Assembly (NCBI GenBank): GCA_023374025.1
Contig: SIJG01000004.1
Location: forward strand, 1,609,226-1,673,225
From: Heterodera schachtii
Taxonomy: Eukaryota; Nematoda; Chromadorea; Rhabditida; Heteroderidae
Reading direction: 5' to 3'
Length of the DNA: 64,000 nt
Part shown: piece by piece, positions 1-13,300 of the stretch
How the letters are laid out: each line of letters begins with the position of its first letter
Numbering within the stretch: position 1 is the stretch's first letter
Notes under the pieces: generated by a model
The model's database searches: none
Told to the model about the DNA's origin: nothing
The model's input: the letters and a program-made list of their open reading frames with translations, nothing else
Translations under genes and position numbers: made by a program

Positions 1-3000
1 AAGTGTCCGCTGTGTCCGATTGACCAGACTCAGCAACGCCGGCAAAACATTCGAAATAATTGGCCAACGCCGACTCGTCCGAGCAATTCCTTTTGGTGGC
101 ACATAATGCCAAAAAGCGCGACATCAAAGGGTCGAGAGTCTGGTGAAGGGAAAGTGCCAATTTCAGTATTAAATTCCAATAAATTGTCCCTTCCCATGCT
201 TACGGTCGCTTTGACTTTGCTGCCAATTTGTTCTTCAAAGGATGGCTCATTTTCAGTCCGACAATGCCTTTTCTCATTCATTTGACCAAGCAAAATCATC
301 GCTTTTATTAATTCCCTCCGCGAGGGGAGTTTTTCTGTCGAACGAAAATTACGAATTGATACAACAAAATAACAATGGAAATACCAATGTTTAGCTCAGA
401 GAGAACCGTGTAAAGGTGTTGGTTTGTTGCCAAGTCTTGCGGACGATTTTCAGCAAAATTTCTGATCAATGCTATGGCACTTTTGCAGAGACTGAAAGTG
501 AATTTTAGAAATTACTAAAAGTTGCGGTAGAAATGGTAACGATTTGCCCCACTTTTTCTCGCTCGGCATTTTCGTCAATATTTGAACAAATTTGTCGAGC
601 GACAATTGAATTATTTGGGACGACAAATTGCCCCCTCTCGGAATTGTGGGCAAAGATTTGATCTCCGAATTCCTCTCCCTGTCTTCGTCCTGTAAATGTT
701 CAACCCTTGTCACAACATGGGTTTGATTTGATTTTGTTTTTCACCTCTTCGTTATTCTGCGGAGATTCGGCGGACCAATAAACAGACGGAGTCAGCAGAA
801 CAAGAAGGTTGTTGAAGTTGGAAAAGGAAGTCTCACAAAGGGTGAGACTCAGCAGAGAAGCGCCGGGGCCCAATTTGACGAGCATTTGGTGTTCCAAAGA
901 AAACCTAAGGGAAAACGAAAAATTGAAAAATAAAAAACGAAAAACTAACCAAGAAAGGATCTGTGTGGCAATACTGAAGGAAAGTCAGAATCATTAGATA
1001 AAACACAGTGCCATACAGTGTGACGGGGTCCAATTTCCGGGGTATGTCGCGGGGTCGAACGGCGGGTTGGCGAGGCAAGCGCAAAACAGCGACTCCGAGT
1101 CGTCCAATTTGACGAATTCGCCGCTTTTGTAGCCATTGAGACCTATGGAAAAACAAAAATTTAAAGAGAAATGGAATAAATAGAGACATCGCAATGCCAA
1201 CTCTTCAGGGTAATTTCCGATGTTGCTGTACGATGGTTGCCAAATGAAACTGTCTTAAGGAAAGACCAATAAATGAGCAATAATTACCCGTAATTACCGA
1301 TTATGAGCAGAAGCCAGTGAAAGTCTTCCTAAAATTAATCCTTTATAAGTTAATTGTTTCAGATCAATAAGAAAATTGCCACCTGCCAAGTCATTAGTTG
1401 GTCATTAGTGCACGTGCCGACGTCCATGGAACACAACTCGCGCAACCGCTGGACCAAAGCACTGTAAAAACAAAGGCAATTTAATTAATTGTTGGATCGT
1501 AAAAAGCAACCCAATGACGAAATCTGTGAAGTAATCGATGGTATGGAGAGAGAAATGGCCGAGGTCAATGAGCAAATCCATAAAGGTTTTCTGGTCGTCC
1601 TCCTCCTCCTCATTCTCTTCAAAAATTTCGTTATCGGAAATCTGTGGAAAAACAAAATAAAAGTTAAAGGGCTTAAAAGCATGTCTTTTTAAACTTTTGT
1701 CCGATTTCCGAAAGGAGGCGAAAAAACGGACTTGAAGAAGCACTCGATTATTTTCTGAGTTTGCAGGCGGACAAATTCGTTTATGCCCAATTCATTGTCA
1801 TTATTTAGGGTACGGAGCAAAGTGCGCCATGCAAAAAAGAAATTGACCAATGGCTCGTGGTAAGTGTGGTCATTTTTCTGAATATTTGGAATAAAAACAG
1901 AACAGAAAAGGAGGGAAAAGCCAAAACCAAAGCGAGTTGCATGGAAGGCTCGACGAGAGTGACGATGTTGGAGGAGACGAACTCGACAAAACTGCGCAAC
2001 AGATCGGCGGGAAAGCGTTTAAACACGGGAATGGGTTGGCAGGACAACAATTTGTAAATGATCAAAGATAGAGAAGCCATTTCATGGTCAAGGACCAGCC
2101 TGAGAGACAAAAGGAATTAATTAGAAAAGAAATTGGGTAATGGAAGTAAAAAAAATAAAGTATTTTGAAGAAATTTTAAACTACAGTTGGTTGAAATGAT
2201 AGTTTTTACCCGGAAAAGAGTTGGACGAGTTCGCGACTGAATGTCCGCACGTACAAATCGTGCGTTGACAATTCTTCAGACAAATTTTCCACCGCTCCGC
2301 CCATTGACGTGGCCAAACGACGCTCGCTAAGGTCGCTGCTGACCTGCGGAATAACCAAAGCAAAAGGGCCGAGACTCAAAGAGTCGCCCATCGCAGAGGC
2401 CAATTGGGCGAGGCAAGTCAACGAATTCTGACACAACTGCTGGTTATAACGAACACGACTGTGCAACTGAAAGAGGAAAATGCAACTTAAAGGAAGCAAA
2501 AGGCAATAAATTGGGGGGGGGGGGCGGTGAGTTACTTGCATGAAGAAAGTGACAATTGAAGCATCTTGGAACAGCTCATGCCAATCTTGAGGAGGACGGA
2601 AGGAATTTGCACGAAACGCATGGAACCTGAAAAGGAATCAAAATGAAACCAAAGAAAGTACAATTGCAAACCAAAAAATGGACAGGGAATTATTGAAAAC
2701 AAAAATCGGAAAAAATTACAAAATTCTAAAATCCAGGAAGAGGTGTTTAGGTTGAAAGTTCCAGCAAAAGATGAGGGAAGCGACGCTGAGGAACTTGTCG
2801 CAGACTTGTTGGTCGAAAGCGGAACTCAAATCGGACGAGTTCAGAAGACGCGAAAGGGTGTTGAGTGCGAGTTTGAGCAGTTGTTTAAGCATGACTTTCT
2901 GAAAAGACAAAACCCACTTAACCATTCAATGCAATAATTTAAATGGACTTCTCACAATAAATGCCATTTTCATATGGCAATTACCTCAAATTCTTTTTTG

Positions 3001-3729
3001 GCCATTCTGTGAAAATCCCAACTGATGGAATGAGCGGACGCCCGCCACGTCGTATTGAATTCGGTTGCGACCAATTCAATTATTTGTAAACCAAAAGCTT
3101 GCTTCAAAAATATCAAATGAAAATTGAGTGATGGTGAGAGAGTTACCAGTTGCTGATTGCCACTGTTTAGAAGTCCCTCCAATTTGGCCAAAAGGTCGAG
3201 GAATAAACGATCCGAAGAGAGAGAGGCCCTTTTGACGACCATCGCAGCCGAATGGAACATTTCTGTGGTCACAAAGCTTGGCAAACTAAAAGAGGCCATT
3301 AACTCAACGGATATAACTTTATTAATTAGGAGAAAAATTTAATTTGCCAAAAATGAAATAATTAATTAGAAAATACTCTGTGTGCACGGCCGGAAAATTG
3401 AACAAATAATCGCAAATGTTGCTCACATCGTCGAGGGAAAATTGTGCCCATTCTTTCAACAGCCGAGCGACCAAAGCGCGAGTCAACTCGAACATGAGAA
3501 AGTGGTTTTTGGTGGCCTCCAAGCTTTGCCGACAGTGCTCCACGGAAATTACGCCTTCGCGCAGACTCATAAACAGCGCCTCGGCATCTTTGCGGTCTTG
3601 GGACGTCACTTGGTTTGGAGGGGCCTGAAAACCAGGAAAATGGAGAAAAACAGCAAAAAATAGTCATACCATAATAACCTGAGCAGCAAATTCCAACTTG
3701 GAAAGTTCGTTAGAAATGGAAACAGCCAT
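1..3729 (-). CDS. XPO4: Exportin-4 (5' part, runs off the left edge)
   Basis: Importin-beta family nuclear export receptor; the family carries cargoes such as eIF5A and SMAD3 out of the nucleus with RanGTP. Translation starts at 3729 with MAVSISNELSKLEFAAQVIM. The next exon (about 3627-3375) gives the exportin-4 N-terminal HEAT pattern, including QDRKDAEALFMSLRE and LVARLLKEWAQF. Exons near 3290-2985 and 2900-2720 give VATEFNTTWRASAHSISWDF and LSVASLIFCWNFQPK, which follow the order of vertebrate XPO4. Further exons continue leftward (about 2480-2210, 2100-1800, 1740-1400, 1190-905, 710-450, 230-1). The chain is still open at base 1, so the C-terminal half is missing. Identity is firm; the individual small exons between 1 and 2000 are less certain. 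One intron near 2515 holds an oligo-G run. Confidence 0.85.
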
Positions 3730-5260
3730 TGTGACGAATTTGAAAGAGAATGAGAGGAAACAGCAATAAAAAATGTATGTAAATAAACAATCTTAACGGA
3801 AGTTGTTAGTAATTTATCTTCAGCTTTTGGAGTCTCGGTTTGCTCAAAAATTAACTTTTTAGCCCCTAAGAAAGAAATAGCATTTCATTCTTCAAATATA
3901 AAGTCTTTGTTTGCAACAAGTGAATAATAAAGTTGTTTGGTATCACTTTCAATTTATTTTCTATGTAAAATTTTAATTTCAGAATTTTTATTTACATTAA
4001 AACATTTCGCCATTTTCTCCCTTATTTAAGCATAATTTAATTTATCGGTTCTTTGCAGTTTAGAGGACCCAAAAATTTTGCAAAAGTCCCAGTCATCTAC
4101 ATATTCTATCTTCCTACCATTGAATAAATCAATTATCCAATTATAGGACACTGATAAACAAAAAAAAAATTACTTGTATCTAAATGGAAGTTGAAAATCC
4201 CATGACAAATGGTGGAGTGAAAATGGAAAATTTGGTTTTCCAGCCTCCGCCTGTCTGCGGCACCTAAAATTTAATATTCTAATAAAATTCAACCTAAGTT
4301 TTATTTTTAAAACTGATTTTTTGAGCGTTGTTTGTGTCTCCCGTCTCTTTTACTTTCTCTTCCTTCACTCTCCTAAAATTTTGTCTTTTTCACTCTCTTT
4401 CAAATTCTTTTCTTCCTTTTTTTTCTCTGCCACTTTTATTTACGCTCAATCAGTGGAAAAGGGACGGAGAGCGAGGCAATGGGTACTTGGAGTGTGTAGG
4501 ACATTTTGCTATTGGCGATGAGTTAGAAATGCTGGGACCGGGGATATACTGACGACGGAATACGCCGGGGGTGCCCCACACCCCACACGCGTCCCCCCCC
4601 CCCCCTTTTTTCTGTCGGTTTGTCCCCGCCCATTGCCTTTGCAAGGTCCGCAACAAAAGCACCCTTCAAAGAGCGGCTGAACCTTTTTCGTTTGTTTGTT
4701 TTTCGTTATGTTCTCCTCTTCTGTTCGCCACTTTTTTCCTTTTACGTCAAACTCGTTTCGAAAGAGTTCAATCACCAAATCCTCCGATCACTTTGTCTCA
4801 GCAGAGATTGCGTACTTTCGTTCGAATTTTTTCTTTCGTCGCGACAAAAAACATTTGTTTATTATTGATAAGATAAATGCATTCATATTTTCCCATCTCC
4901 CTCTTATTCGCTGTTAATCTATGAATTATGTGACTTACTACCTATATTTAAATTTGTCTCATAATAGGTAGGTGATTTTTTAGGTTTTCACCTATTTTTT
5001 CTGCATCTTTAATTCAAAGAGAAAAGTACGATTTTTAGCGCGAAAATTCTTTGCTTCAATGCCTCAATTCAACTAGAAATCTTTTTATGAAAAATTTAGC
5101 AAAATTTTTTGGAAAATTTTGATGAGATTTTCGTTTTGAGCTTTATTAAAAACCCAAATTAAATGTTTGTCAAACTTATACCTTAAACATTATGCCAATT
5201 TATCAAAATTAATTATAAAATTTAATAGATTCTAACGATTTTCCCCAAAGCCTCAAAAAC
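3730..5260. other. Intergenic, no gene seen
   Basis: AT-rich spacer upstream of exportin-4 with no convincing exon. A CT/T-rich stretch lies around 4320-4440 and an oligo-C run at about 4596-4608. Reading frames at 4320-4900 are short, low-complexity and lack family resemblance. Confidence 0.6.
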
Positions 5261-5261
5261 G

Positions 5262-5737
5262 GAACCGCTCAGTTGGGCGCGCACGGTTGGGCGCTCACGG
5301 TTGGGCGCTCACGTTTGGGCGCGCACGGTTGGGCGCCAGCATGTTTTTCCACGATAGCTTTTTTCTTTGGCACCCAAATCCAACAATCTTGGTATCATTT
5401 GAAAGCTCTTAACATGCTCTATTAGCCTTACCAAAAGCAAAAGGATTTTCAAGCCTGGAGAAATTTTATTAAGAAAAAACTTAAAAAATTTCGACTTTTT
5501 GCAATTTTCATAATATAACTCTATTGATAATTGTCTAATGGTTAAGCAATAGCTTAGAAAAAGCTTCAAAACAGATTAAGCTTTCGAATGATACCAAGAT
5601 TGTTGGATTTGGATGACAAAGAAAAAAGTTATAGAAAGTTATAGTGGAAAAATATGCTGGCGCCCAACCGTGCGCGCCCAAACGTGAGCGCCCAACCGTG
5701 AGCGCCCAACCGTGCGCGCCCAACTGAGGTAGACCGC
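5262..5737. repeat. Fold-back element with GC-rich tandem-repeat arms
   Basis: The left arm (about 5266-5410) and right arm (about 5579-5737) are reverse complements: the right arm reads back the same TTGGGCGC(G/T)CACG tandem units, then the GGCGCCAGCAT block, then the block containing CCAACAATCTTGGTATCATT. The arms are about 145 bp and enclose about 170 bp of AT-rich DNA with no coding sequence. This is the form of a non-autonomous fold-back or MITE-like element. I could not define a target-site duplication. Confidence 0.75.
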
Positions 5738-7660
5738 TCAAAAACCCTCAAAATTTCTCAAAAAGCCACAAAAAACCTCAAATCCTCATTTCAAAAAAAA
5801 AAAAAAAATCCTCATTGACCTATCAAAAACCACAAAATGGGGATAAAACCTAAGATCTGGGAGCCCTGGTGGTAGACACAGTCACCTTTTTCTCCGTCCG
5901 TGGAAGGTGCAGAACTGCTGACAAAAGAGCAAAAAAGAAGGCGTGGAGGGTGCGGGGGGGGGGGGGGGAGGGATATCCTCCCGTCCCTCCGTAAATCCTT
6001 CCCCCTCCCAAGTCATCCACCGTCCGCTGTCCATCGTCGCCTTTTTCCCATCTTTCCCTTTTTCCTATACACATTTTGCTAGGGAATGGGCTGGGGTCGA
6101 ATGGACTCGACGATGGCGGGTGGGCGACGGAGGGGGGGGGGGGGATGATAAGTGAATTGGGGGCAAAAAGAGCACAAATGCTGCCCGCCCCGCCCCTCCC
6201 CGACTCCATCCCATTGCCCCTACCCCTTTGCCCTCCCCTATCCCCCCCCCCCCCCCCCCTCGTCCGTCCGTCCGTCGTTTGTCCTCGCCTTCCCTTCTTC
6301 GTCCGTCAAAGTACACTTTGCGCTCATCGCCGTCGGCAATCACACAAATCAATCACTGATATTATTGTTAATATATATACACATCAATAATTACGCAGAC
6401 CACGCAACGGAGTCTCTGAGTGGGGGGGGGGGGAGAGAAAGGATTGATCATTCATTCCCTGCTGCTGCAGCATTTAGCCTTATCAAAAAATCCATCGGAG
6501 TGATCGGCAGACTTTGCTCTCCAATTCCCTCTTCTCTTCCCGCACATTCCCTCCCCCCCCCCCAAACATTCATTTGCACTCATTGCAATGCAAATTCATC
6601 ACAATTAAACCGACTCTTCCCTAAGTATTCACTTCCAATCCCTAACCTCCAAAGATCTTGGCTTTTCTGTTAATGCGTATTTTGTCCCTCCATTAAAATG
6701 ATTAAATGGCAGCGAAATGTTTGTATAAATATCTTGGATTGAGGACGAAAAATCATTTTTTGAGTCCTTCCCTCCTCCACCTCCCTCCCCACTGTTATTT
6801 ACATGCATTCGTTCATCCCTCTCACTTTTTAAGCTGTTCTCACTTTTCATCGGTTGTCACTTTTCTCCATTTGCATGCAAAATCTCCCAAATGATCTGCT
6901 GATCCCCCACTTTCCCTCTCTCCGTGTCCCTAAAAGATGTTTATTTTGAGCCTTTGACGTCAATTAGCAAAACTGCCTTTTACATTTTTAAAGGTGCGGA
7001 AAAGGGGCGGAGAATTGGAGGAAAAAGTGCGAATTTATTAATGTACAAATTATCAAAGTCAAAGTCCACCGGGGGAGGAGAGAGTGGTGAAGAACGAACG
7101 ACCAAATGAATAATTAAAATGAAAATGAAAAATCATTAAGGAATGTTCCATCCATGCCAATGTTTCAATGTTTACCCCGCTGCCATTTCACATTTCCGTC
7201 GTTTCTTTGGTAAACAAACGCCGTTTTCTTTTCGAAATTCGCCCGTTACATTCTTCGCCCATAAATAAATTGTTTGGATGATGGGTGCGTTTGGCATCCA
7301 TCACCTTCCGTCCCCTCCCCCCCCCCCCCCCCTCGTCCCCCGCCCACGGCCGCCCTCACATTGTCCTCCCCCCTCCAATAGCACCAACCCAATGACTAAT
7401 GCGATCACTTTGTTTAAATTCCAAGGCATGAGACACCCCCAAGACATGGGACACAAAGTCAGTCCCTTAACTCTGCTGATTTCTCTCCTTTCTCCATTCG
7501 TTCCCCTCTCTTCCCATCTCCGATTTTTCCTTTTTCGTTCGTCTGTTTTTGTCCCTCTCTCTGCTGCTGTTTGTGAGTGGATTTGTTGGTCGTCCAACTC
7601 ATTTCTTTGCTACAGCTGATTGTGAGAAGGAGAGGATGTTGTGGTAAATGATAAGGAAAA
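5738..7660. other. Intergenic, homopolymer-rich
   Basis: No supportable gene. The stretch contains repeated oligo-G and oligo-C runs of roughly 10-18 bases (about 5956, 6131, 6241, 6421, 6552, 7319), and pyrimidine-rich DNA. The open frames here are rich in Pro/Ser/Arg and mirror each other on both strands, as expected from low-complexity DNA. Confidence 0.6.
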
Positions 7661-7662
7661 CA

Positions 7663-8391
7663 CCCCTCTCTCTCTCCCCCATCCTATTCTCTCTCTCCCC
7701 CTCTCTCCTCTCTCTCCCATCTCTCTCTCCCTCTCTCTCTCCTCTCCCCCATCTCTCTCTCCCTCTCTCCTCCCCTCTCTCTCTCCCCCTCCTATTCTCT
7801 CTCTCCCCTCTCTCTCCCTCTTCTCTCTCTCTCCCCATCTCCTCTCTCCTCTCCCTCTCTCTCCCTCTCCTCTCTCTCTCTCCTCTCTCTCTCTCTCTCC
7901 CTCTCTCTCTCTCTCCCTCTCCTCTCTCTCTCTCCCCTCTTCTCTCTCTCTCCCTCTCTTCTCTCTCTTCTCTCCTCTTTCCTCTCTTCTCTCTCTCTCT
8001 CTCCCTCTCTCTCTCCCTCTCCTCTCCCCCTCTCCCTCTCCCTCTCTTCCCTCTCCTCCCCTCCTCCTCCCTCTCCCTTCTCTCTCTCTCCCTCCTCCTC
8101 TCCCTCTCCGTCCCTCTCTCCTCTCTCTCTCCCTCTCCCCCTCCTCTCTCTCCTCTCCCTCCCTCTCTCTCCCTCTCTCTCTCTCCCTCTCCTCTCCCTC
8201 TCTCTCTCCCTCCTCTCTCTCTCTTCTCTCCTCTCCTCTTCTTCCCTCTTCCTCTCCCCTCTCTCTCTCCCTCTCTCTCTCCCTCTCTCTCCCCATTCTC
8301 TCTCTACTCTCTCTCCCTCTCTCTCTCTCCCTCTCTCTCTCTCCCTCTCCTCTTCTCTCTCCCTCTTTCCTCTCTCCCTTCTCTCTCCCTC

Positions 8392-8430
<39 letters not shown>

Positions 8431-8434
8431 TCTA
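7663..8434. repeat. CT/GA microsatellite, about 770 bp
   Basis: Nearly uninterrupted CT dinucleotide with frequent CCT and CCC interruptions; the purine strand is GAGA-rich. Long open frames on both strands (Leu-Ser-Pro one way, Arg-Glu-Gly the other) are by-products of the repeat and are not genes. It lies about 1 kb upstream of the nuclear receptor gene, on the same side as its promoter. Confidence 0.97.
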
Positions 8435-9064
8435 GCAACTCTTTTCACAGTAACAAAAAGTGAAACATTGGCTTTTTGGGAAAGAAAGCAAAGTGAAGGA
8501 AAGAAACAAGTGGAGATGGGCATTTATGGCCAAATATAATTATTTTTTTAGCTCCATGTGATTTTCTGGCCAAATGGTGTTTGATCAATACACAATAATC
8601 ACTGATCAAACATTAAACCAAAATCTTAGGAGGTTTTTCTAAAATGTTGGTTAAAGTACGAACATGCGACTTTCTGAAAAGTGTCATGTGATTTTCTGCT
8701 AAAAGATCGATCTGTGTGATTTTTGATCACTGAGTTTGATCAATTGCTGCTGATCAGTGTCAGTACGGTTCAGTCCCCTTGTCCCACCCTTTTCGTCGTC
8801 CCTTCCCTTTCCATGGCCCTTCGATGGTGCGCATTCCTTCGGCTCAATTAATTAATTGCTTTCGCCTCCGTTTAAGTGAGGACTTTCCCCCGACATTTCA
8901 ATGTTTTCCTTCTCAACACCATTTTGGGCTGTCACACTTTTTAAAAGACAATCTTTCCATTTTCCGTCCGCCATTTCTAAATTAGCGCAGAATTTGCAAT
9001 AATTGCGCGTTTATTTGATTTTGTGTTGATTAGCGCTCCGATTGCGCCGCCGTTCGTCTCTTAA
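8435..9064. promoter_or_regulatory. Probable upstream region of the nuclear receptor gene
   Basis: No exon seen. The segment holds several TGATCA palindromes and near-copies (about 8582-8765) and an AT-rich block before the first coding frame. A promoter role is inferred only from position. Confidence 0.3.
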
Positions 9065-9426
9065 TTGGCCCATTTGCAACTGTCCCTTCCCTTTGCCCTC
9101 CCTCCCAAATGCGTCAACGCGGCCGTCCCCGTCGCTCGTCGATGCCGGCCGTTGCGCACCATAAGGTGCAAAATTTGTGGGAAAAATGATCGAAGGCAAT
9201 TCCAGCTCCAAGACACTCCGTACGGGCAGCAGCAGCAGCAGCAAAGTCCGTCCCAGCAGTACCACAGCGGAGAGGCGGACACGGAGAGCGGGGAGGAGGA
9301 GGAGTCGCGGCAACTCTCGGACCGCTACTCGCGCATCCAACTGGCGGACCACGCGTGGCCCTTGGCCGGTGCCGAGCTTAGTGCCACCAGCAATCGGCAC
9401 TTTCCGCTTTCGAACACAAAAAACGG
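9065..9426 (+). other. Possible 5' coding exon of the nuclear receptor gene
   Basis: An open frame with CKICGKNDRR, a run of glutamines encoded by CAG and an acidic ESGEEEES patch lies just upstream of the receptor's ATG at 9480. Its composition resembles the Gln-rich receptor protein. The obvious donor at 9426 does not join the receptor frame in phase using the acceptor at about 9507, so it may be a 5' exon with a different junction or non-coding. Confidence 0.3.
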
Positions 9427-9479
9427 TAAAAATGAGGACGAAGCGGTGCCGACCAACTCGGAATCTCTAAGAGTCGCCC

Positions 9480-10290
9480 ATGCCTTTTGTTGAAAACGCC
9501 TACAGTAACCCCAACTGGCCAATGCTTACAGATTCCTTCGACGACGACCCTTCTCTTCCAACGACGGATTTTGATTATTTGTACGGCCATGCTCAGCAGC
9601 AGCAGTTCAGCACCAACGACGAGTTGGAGCCCGATGACTCCGCTGCGGCCCAATTCGGTTGTGGGGGAACGAAGCGGAAGAGGGCATTCTCCTTCTCCAG
9701 TGCGCCTTCCGCTTCCGCCACCAACACAATGACGACCAGCACAACGACTATTATGGGGCTGGTGAACGGGGGAGGCGGTGCGGGGCCGTCGTCGGCGATG
9801 GTCGGCGGCGGTGGCCCAACCGCGGCGGTTGTGGAGAAGAGACCGGCCACCAAAATTTGCCGAGTTTGTGGCGACAAAGCGTACAGGTGGACAATGCCCA
9901 AATACTGCTTTAAACCGCATTTTGTTCAGCTACAACTTCAACGTGATCACTTGTGAATCGTGCAAAGCATTCTTCCGACGGAATGCCAACAAAGAGAAGG
10001 TTTTGGCGCCAAATCGACCGAATTTGAATTTCGTCCCAAAGGAAATTCGGTGTCCATTCAACGAACAGTGCGACATTAACATTCTGTCGAGACGCTTTTG
10101 CCAACGGTGCCGACTGCAGAAGTGCTTCAATGTTGGCATGAAAAAGGAGTGGATAATGAGCGAGGAGGCGCGGCTGGAGAAGAAGCAGCGCATTCAGGAG
10201 AACAGGGAGAGGCGTGCCGCGGCTGCTGCCGGCGGGGCAATGGCGGCGGCGGAGTTTGAGCACTTCCAACAGGTGAATAAATTGAACGTG

Positions 10291-10326
<36 letters not shown>

Positions 10327-13300
10327 AAGAGAGAGAGGGTGGGGGAAGAGAGGTTGGGAAGGAAGGCGAACCGAATAAGGGGGAAGAGAGAGGTGACTCA
10401 TTGCTCTTTTCTGATCACATTTTGCGCTTTGACTTACAATTAGCATCTTCGTTTCCCATTCAGGACAGCCAACTTGGCGATGTGCCAATGTCCGAATTGC
10501 TTTCCCAACAGCAGCAGCTTCATCAGACCGACCTCTCCGTGCCGCCTCCCGTTTTGGACATGCGTCCATCTGACACTGTCTGCGCGTCCATCGCCGACAG
10601 TGTTCTCCCCGCCTCAGTGATCGCTCCTCCGCCTGCACTGATTGAGTCGGCTCTCTCTGCTCCAAATCCTCCTTTGCCTCTCTCAAATCCGTTCGCCGCC
10701 CCCGCGACTGCCGCGACAGCGCCCCTTTTGATGGGTGCCGCCGCCGTTGGGCAACCTGCCGGCACAGCTGAAAGGCAACAACAACAGCAGCAAGCGATCG
10801 CTGCGCAGGTGGCCGCTGTGGCACAAGTGGCCGCGGCAGCGCAAGCGTGCGCAGTGCAACGGGCGGTGGGTTTTGCCGGGGGGGACCTTTGGCAATGCCT
10901 TTGGGGGGGGGGGGGGGGTTCAGCAGTGCCTTTGGCAATGCTTTGTCCGTTCAGGTCAATCAGGCAGCGGCCGCCGCCGTACTGCTCCATCACCACCAGC
11001 AACAGCAACACCACCAACAACAGCTTGAACATTCCGTCGACTCTCAACAGACTGTGCCTATCGATCCGTCACCGCTGCACGACGCCATTTCGCAACCGAT
11101 CAATGAACGGACGACACCGCCAGTGGTGGTGGGCATTCCGGGGGCGAGCAGTACGACGTCCATCCACACGACGGTGGCGGAGAGCGGAAGCGAATCATCG
11201 ATTGTCGCAAGCGGCGAAATTCTACAGCCGCCGAATGCTTTTAGCAATTTGTTGCCTTTGCAAATCAACTCAAATGAAAATGGTGATCAGAATGGGAGAA
11301 GAGAGAATGGAGGAGAGAGAGAGAGAGAGAGAGGGTGAAAGGGGGAGCGAGGGAGATAGTAGGAAGAGAGATAGAGGGAGAGGATAGAGCATGGGGGAAA
11401 TCATTCGCTCGCCCAGAAGGACATTTATCCCAAATCCCTTTGTGGTTCGTTTTCCTTATTTCTGCTGATGGGCCATTCCTCCAATTCGTTTTGTATTAGG
11501 TAAACAAACACCCATTGATCATTTTGTAATTTGGGTCATAAAAGGAGAGATTACACCGCACAGACAGATAAAACCGTCCGTCCGCCGTTGGTTCGGCGGG
11601 GAATGTTTTGGGGTGCCCCCCCCCCCCCCGCCGGTCGCTTTGCGTCCGCCACATTCGCTCGCTCCGTCCATCCATTGGCTGCGTAACCGTGTGAATGCGT
11701 CGACCTTCCCCTCCTCTCCCCCCCCCCCACTCCTTCAAATAGTTTTTTACACTTTTGCCCCCCCCCCCTTTCTCCCCACTCAAATTCCTCTCCCTTTTTT
11801 TGTGATAAGTTTATTTTTCTTTTCTTTTGGGTCCGATCACTGATCAAAGTCTCCTCTCCCTTCCCCCCTTCTGTTAAGTCCCTTCCCCCCCCCCCCCGAT
11901 TTCCTCTTTTCCGCTCCCTCCCCTCCGTTTCCGCCCCTCTCCGTTTCTCCTCGCGCCATTTAAGCCCGGTTTCCCCACCCCCCCCCCCCCTCCCCCCACT
12001 TTTTCCACCGCTTTTACACCTATTCCGTTGATCTTCAGTCCATCAAACTCTGCTGCCTTCTGCCGTTTCGACCACCGACCAAAGTGTCCAAACCCAAGGC
12101 ACCGCCATTTTGGCACCAGCGGCGGCAGTCGCTGCGGCACTTATGCACCAACACCAGAACAGCAGCGGCTGTGCCGTGGACTCTTCCTCAACAATTCTCG
12201 CGCCAATGGTCGCACCGCCTACGGCACCGTCCAATTTAATGGCACCCGCCGCCGCAGGGGCCGTACTGAGCCAAGACATTCAGCAACAAATTGCTTCTCA
12301 GGCAAAAAGTTGTCTTTTTCTATTGGCTATTTGGTGTTCCCTTCAGCAGGTGGTCGCTCAACATGCCCAATTGAGTGTACAAGTTGAGCAGCAACAGCAG
12401 CAGCTCATCAGCAGCCAACACCACCAGCAACATTCAATCCATCAACAGCAAGTCGTACAGCAGCAGCAGCAACAAACTGCGGCAGCTCAAATTGTGGCAC
12501 ATGCGCAACAAATGGCTATTCAGCAACAGGCAAGCGAATGCCAAAACCTGGCATAGACTTTGCCAACTTCGTTCTTTTCAGCAATTGGCAGCGTTTGCCA
12601 ATGTTGCGGCTGTTCACCATCACCAGCAACAGCAGTCGGCTGCGCCTTCGTCTTCGGAAAGTGTTAGCCAACAGCTGCAGCATGTATTGGACGGCGTAAT
12701 TTTTAGGAAAATTTGCCATTTTCAGACATTTAGAGATGGGTGGCTTGTTAGTGACGAGTGTATTTGGCATGGCACCCCAAAATGCCACTTTTACATCGCT
12801 TTTTCTCAGGTGGCTGCCGCAGCGGCCGTTGCTCACCAGCATCAGCAGAATCTGACCACCGTTTTGTCCCCGCCGGCTAACACTTCGGCGTCGTTGGCTT
12901 CCGTCGCCGGCGGCCCTTTGCCGACTTCGCTTTTGCCCATGCCGGCACAAGCGGCCGCTGCTGCCACAATTCTCCTTCAGCAGCAGCAGCACGCGGTCGC
13001 CGCACTTCAGCCGCAACAGCAAACCACGCAGCAGCAGCCGATGAACGCAATGCCAACGCAACCAATCGGCGGAATCGCCGGCATTCAGCAGAACCAACAG
13101 GCGGAACCCCTGGCTTTAGTTTGGGAAGTGACTGTGCTAATTTAGGCGGTCACTCAGATAAGCTCCTCCAATTCCTTCTCGTCCTCCCCGTCCATTCAAA
13201 ATTCGCCCCAAACATTCCAAACCAAAGCTCAGCATCATCAACAGGAAATGGTTTCAGTGCCCAAGGATGTGCTGATGAAGTTGGTGGAGCAGAAGATTGA

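Noticed and set aside
4321..4917. Cluster of plus-strand frames rich in Phe/Ser
   Set aside because: T- and CT-rich DNA; no start context, splice structure or resemblance to a known protein.
7599..8523. Long open frames of Leu-Ser-Pro or Arg-Glu-Gly on both strands
   Set aside because: They are translations of the CT/GA microsatellite and appear in several frames and on both strands at once.
12302..12346. Hydrophobic KSCLFLLAIWCSL segment as a membrane helix in the nuclear receptor
   Set aside because: It sits in a Gln-rich region and is better explained as a 45-nt GC-AG intron with no stop codon.
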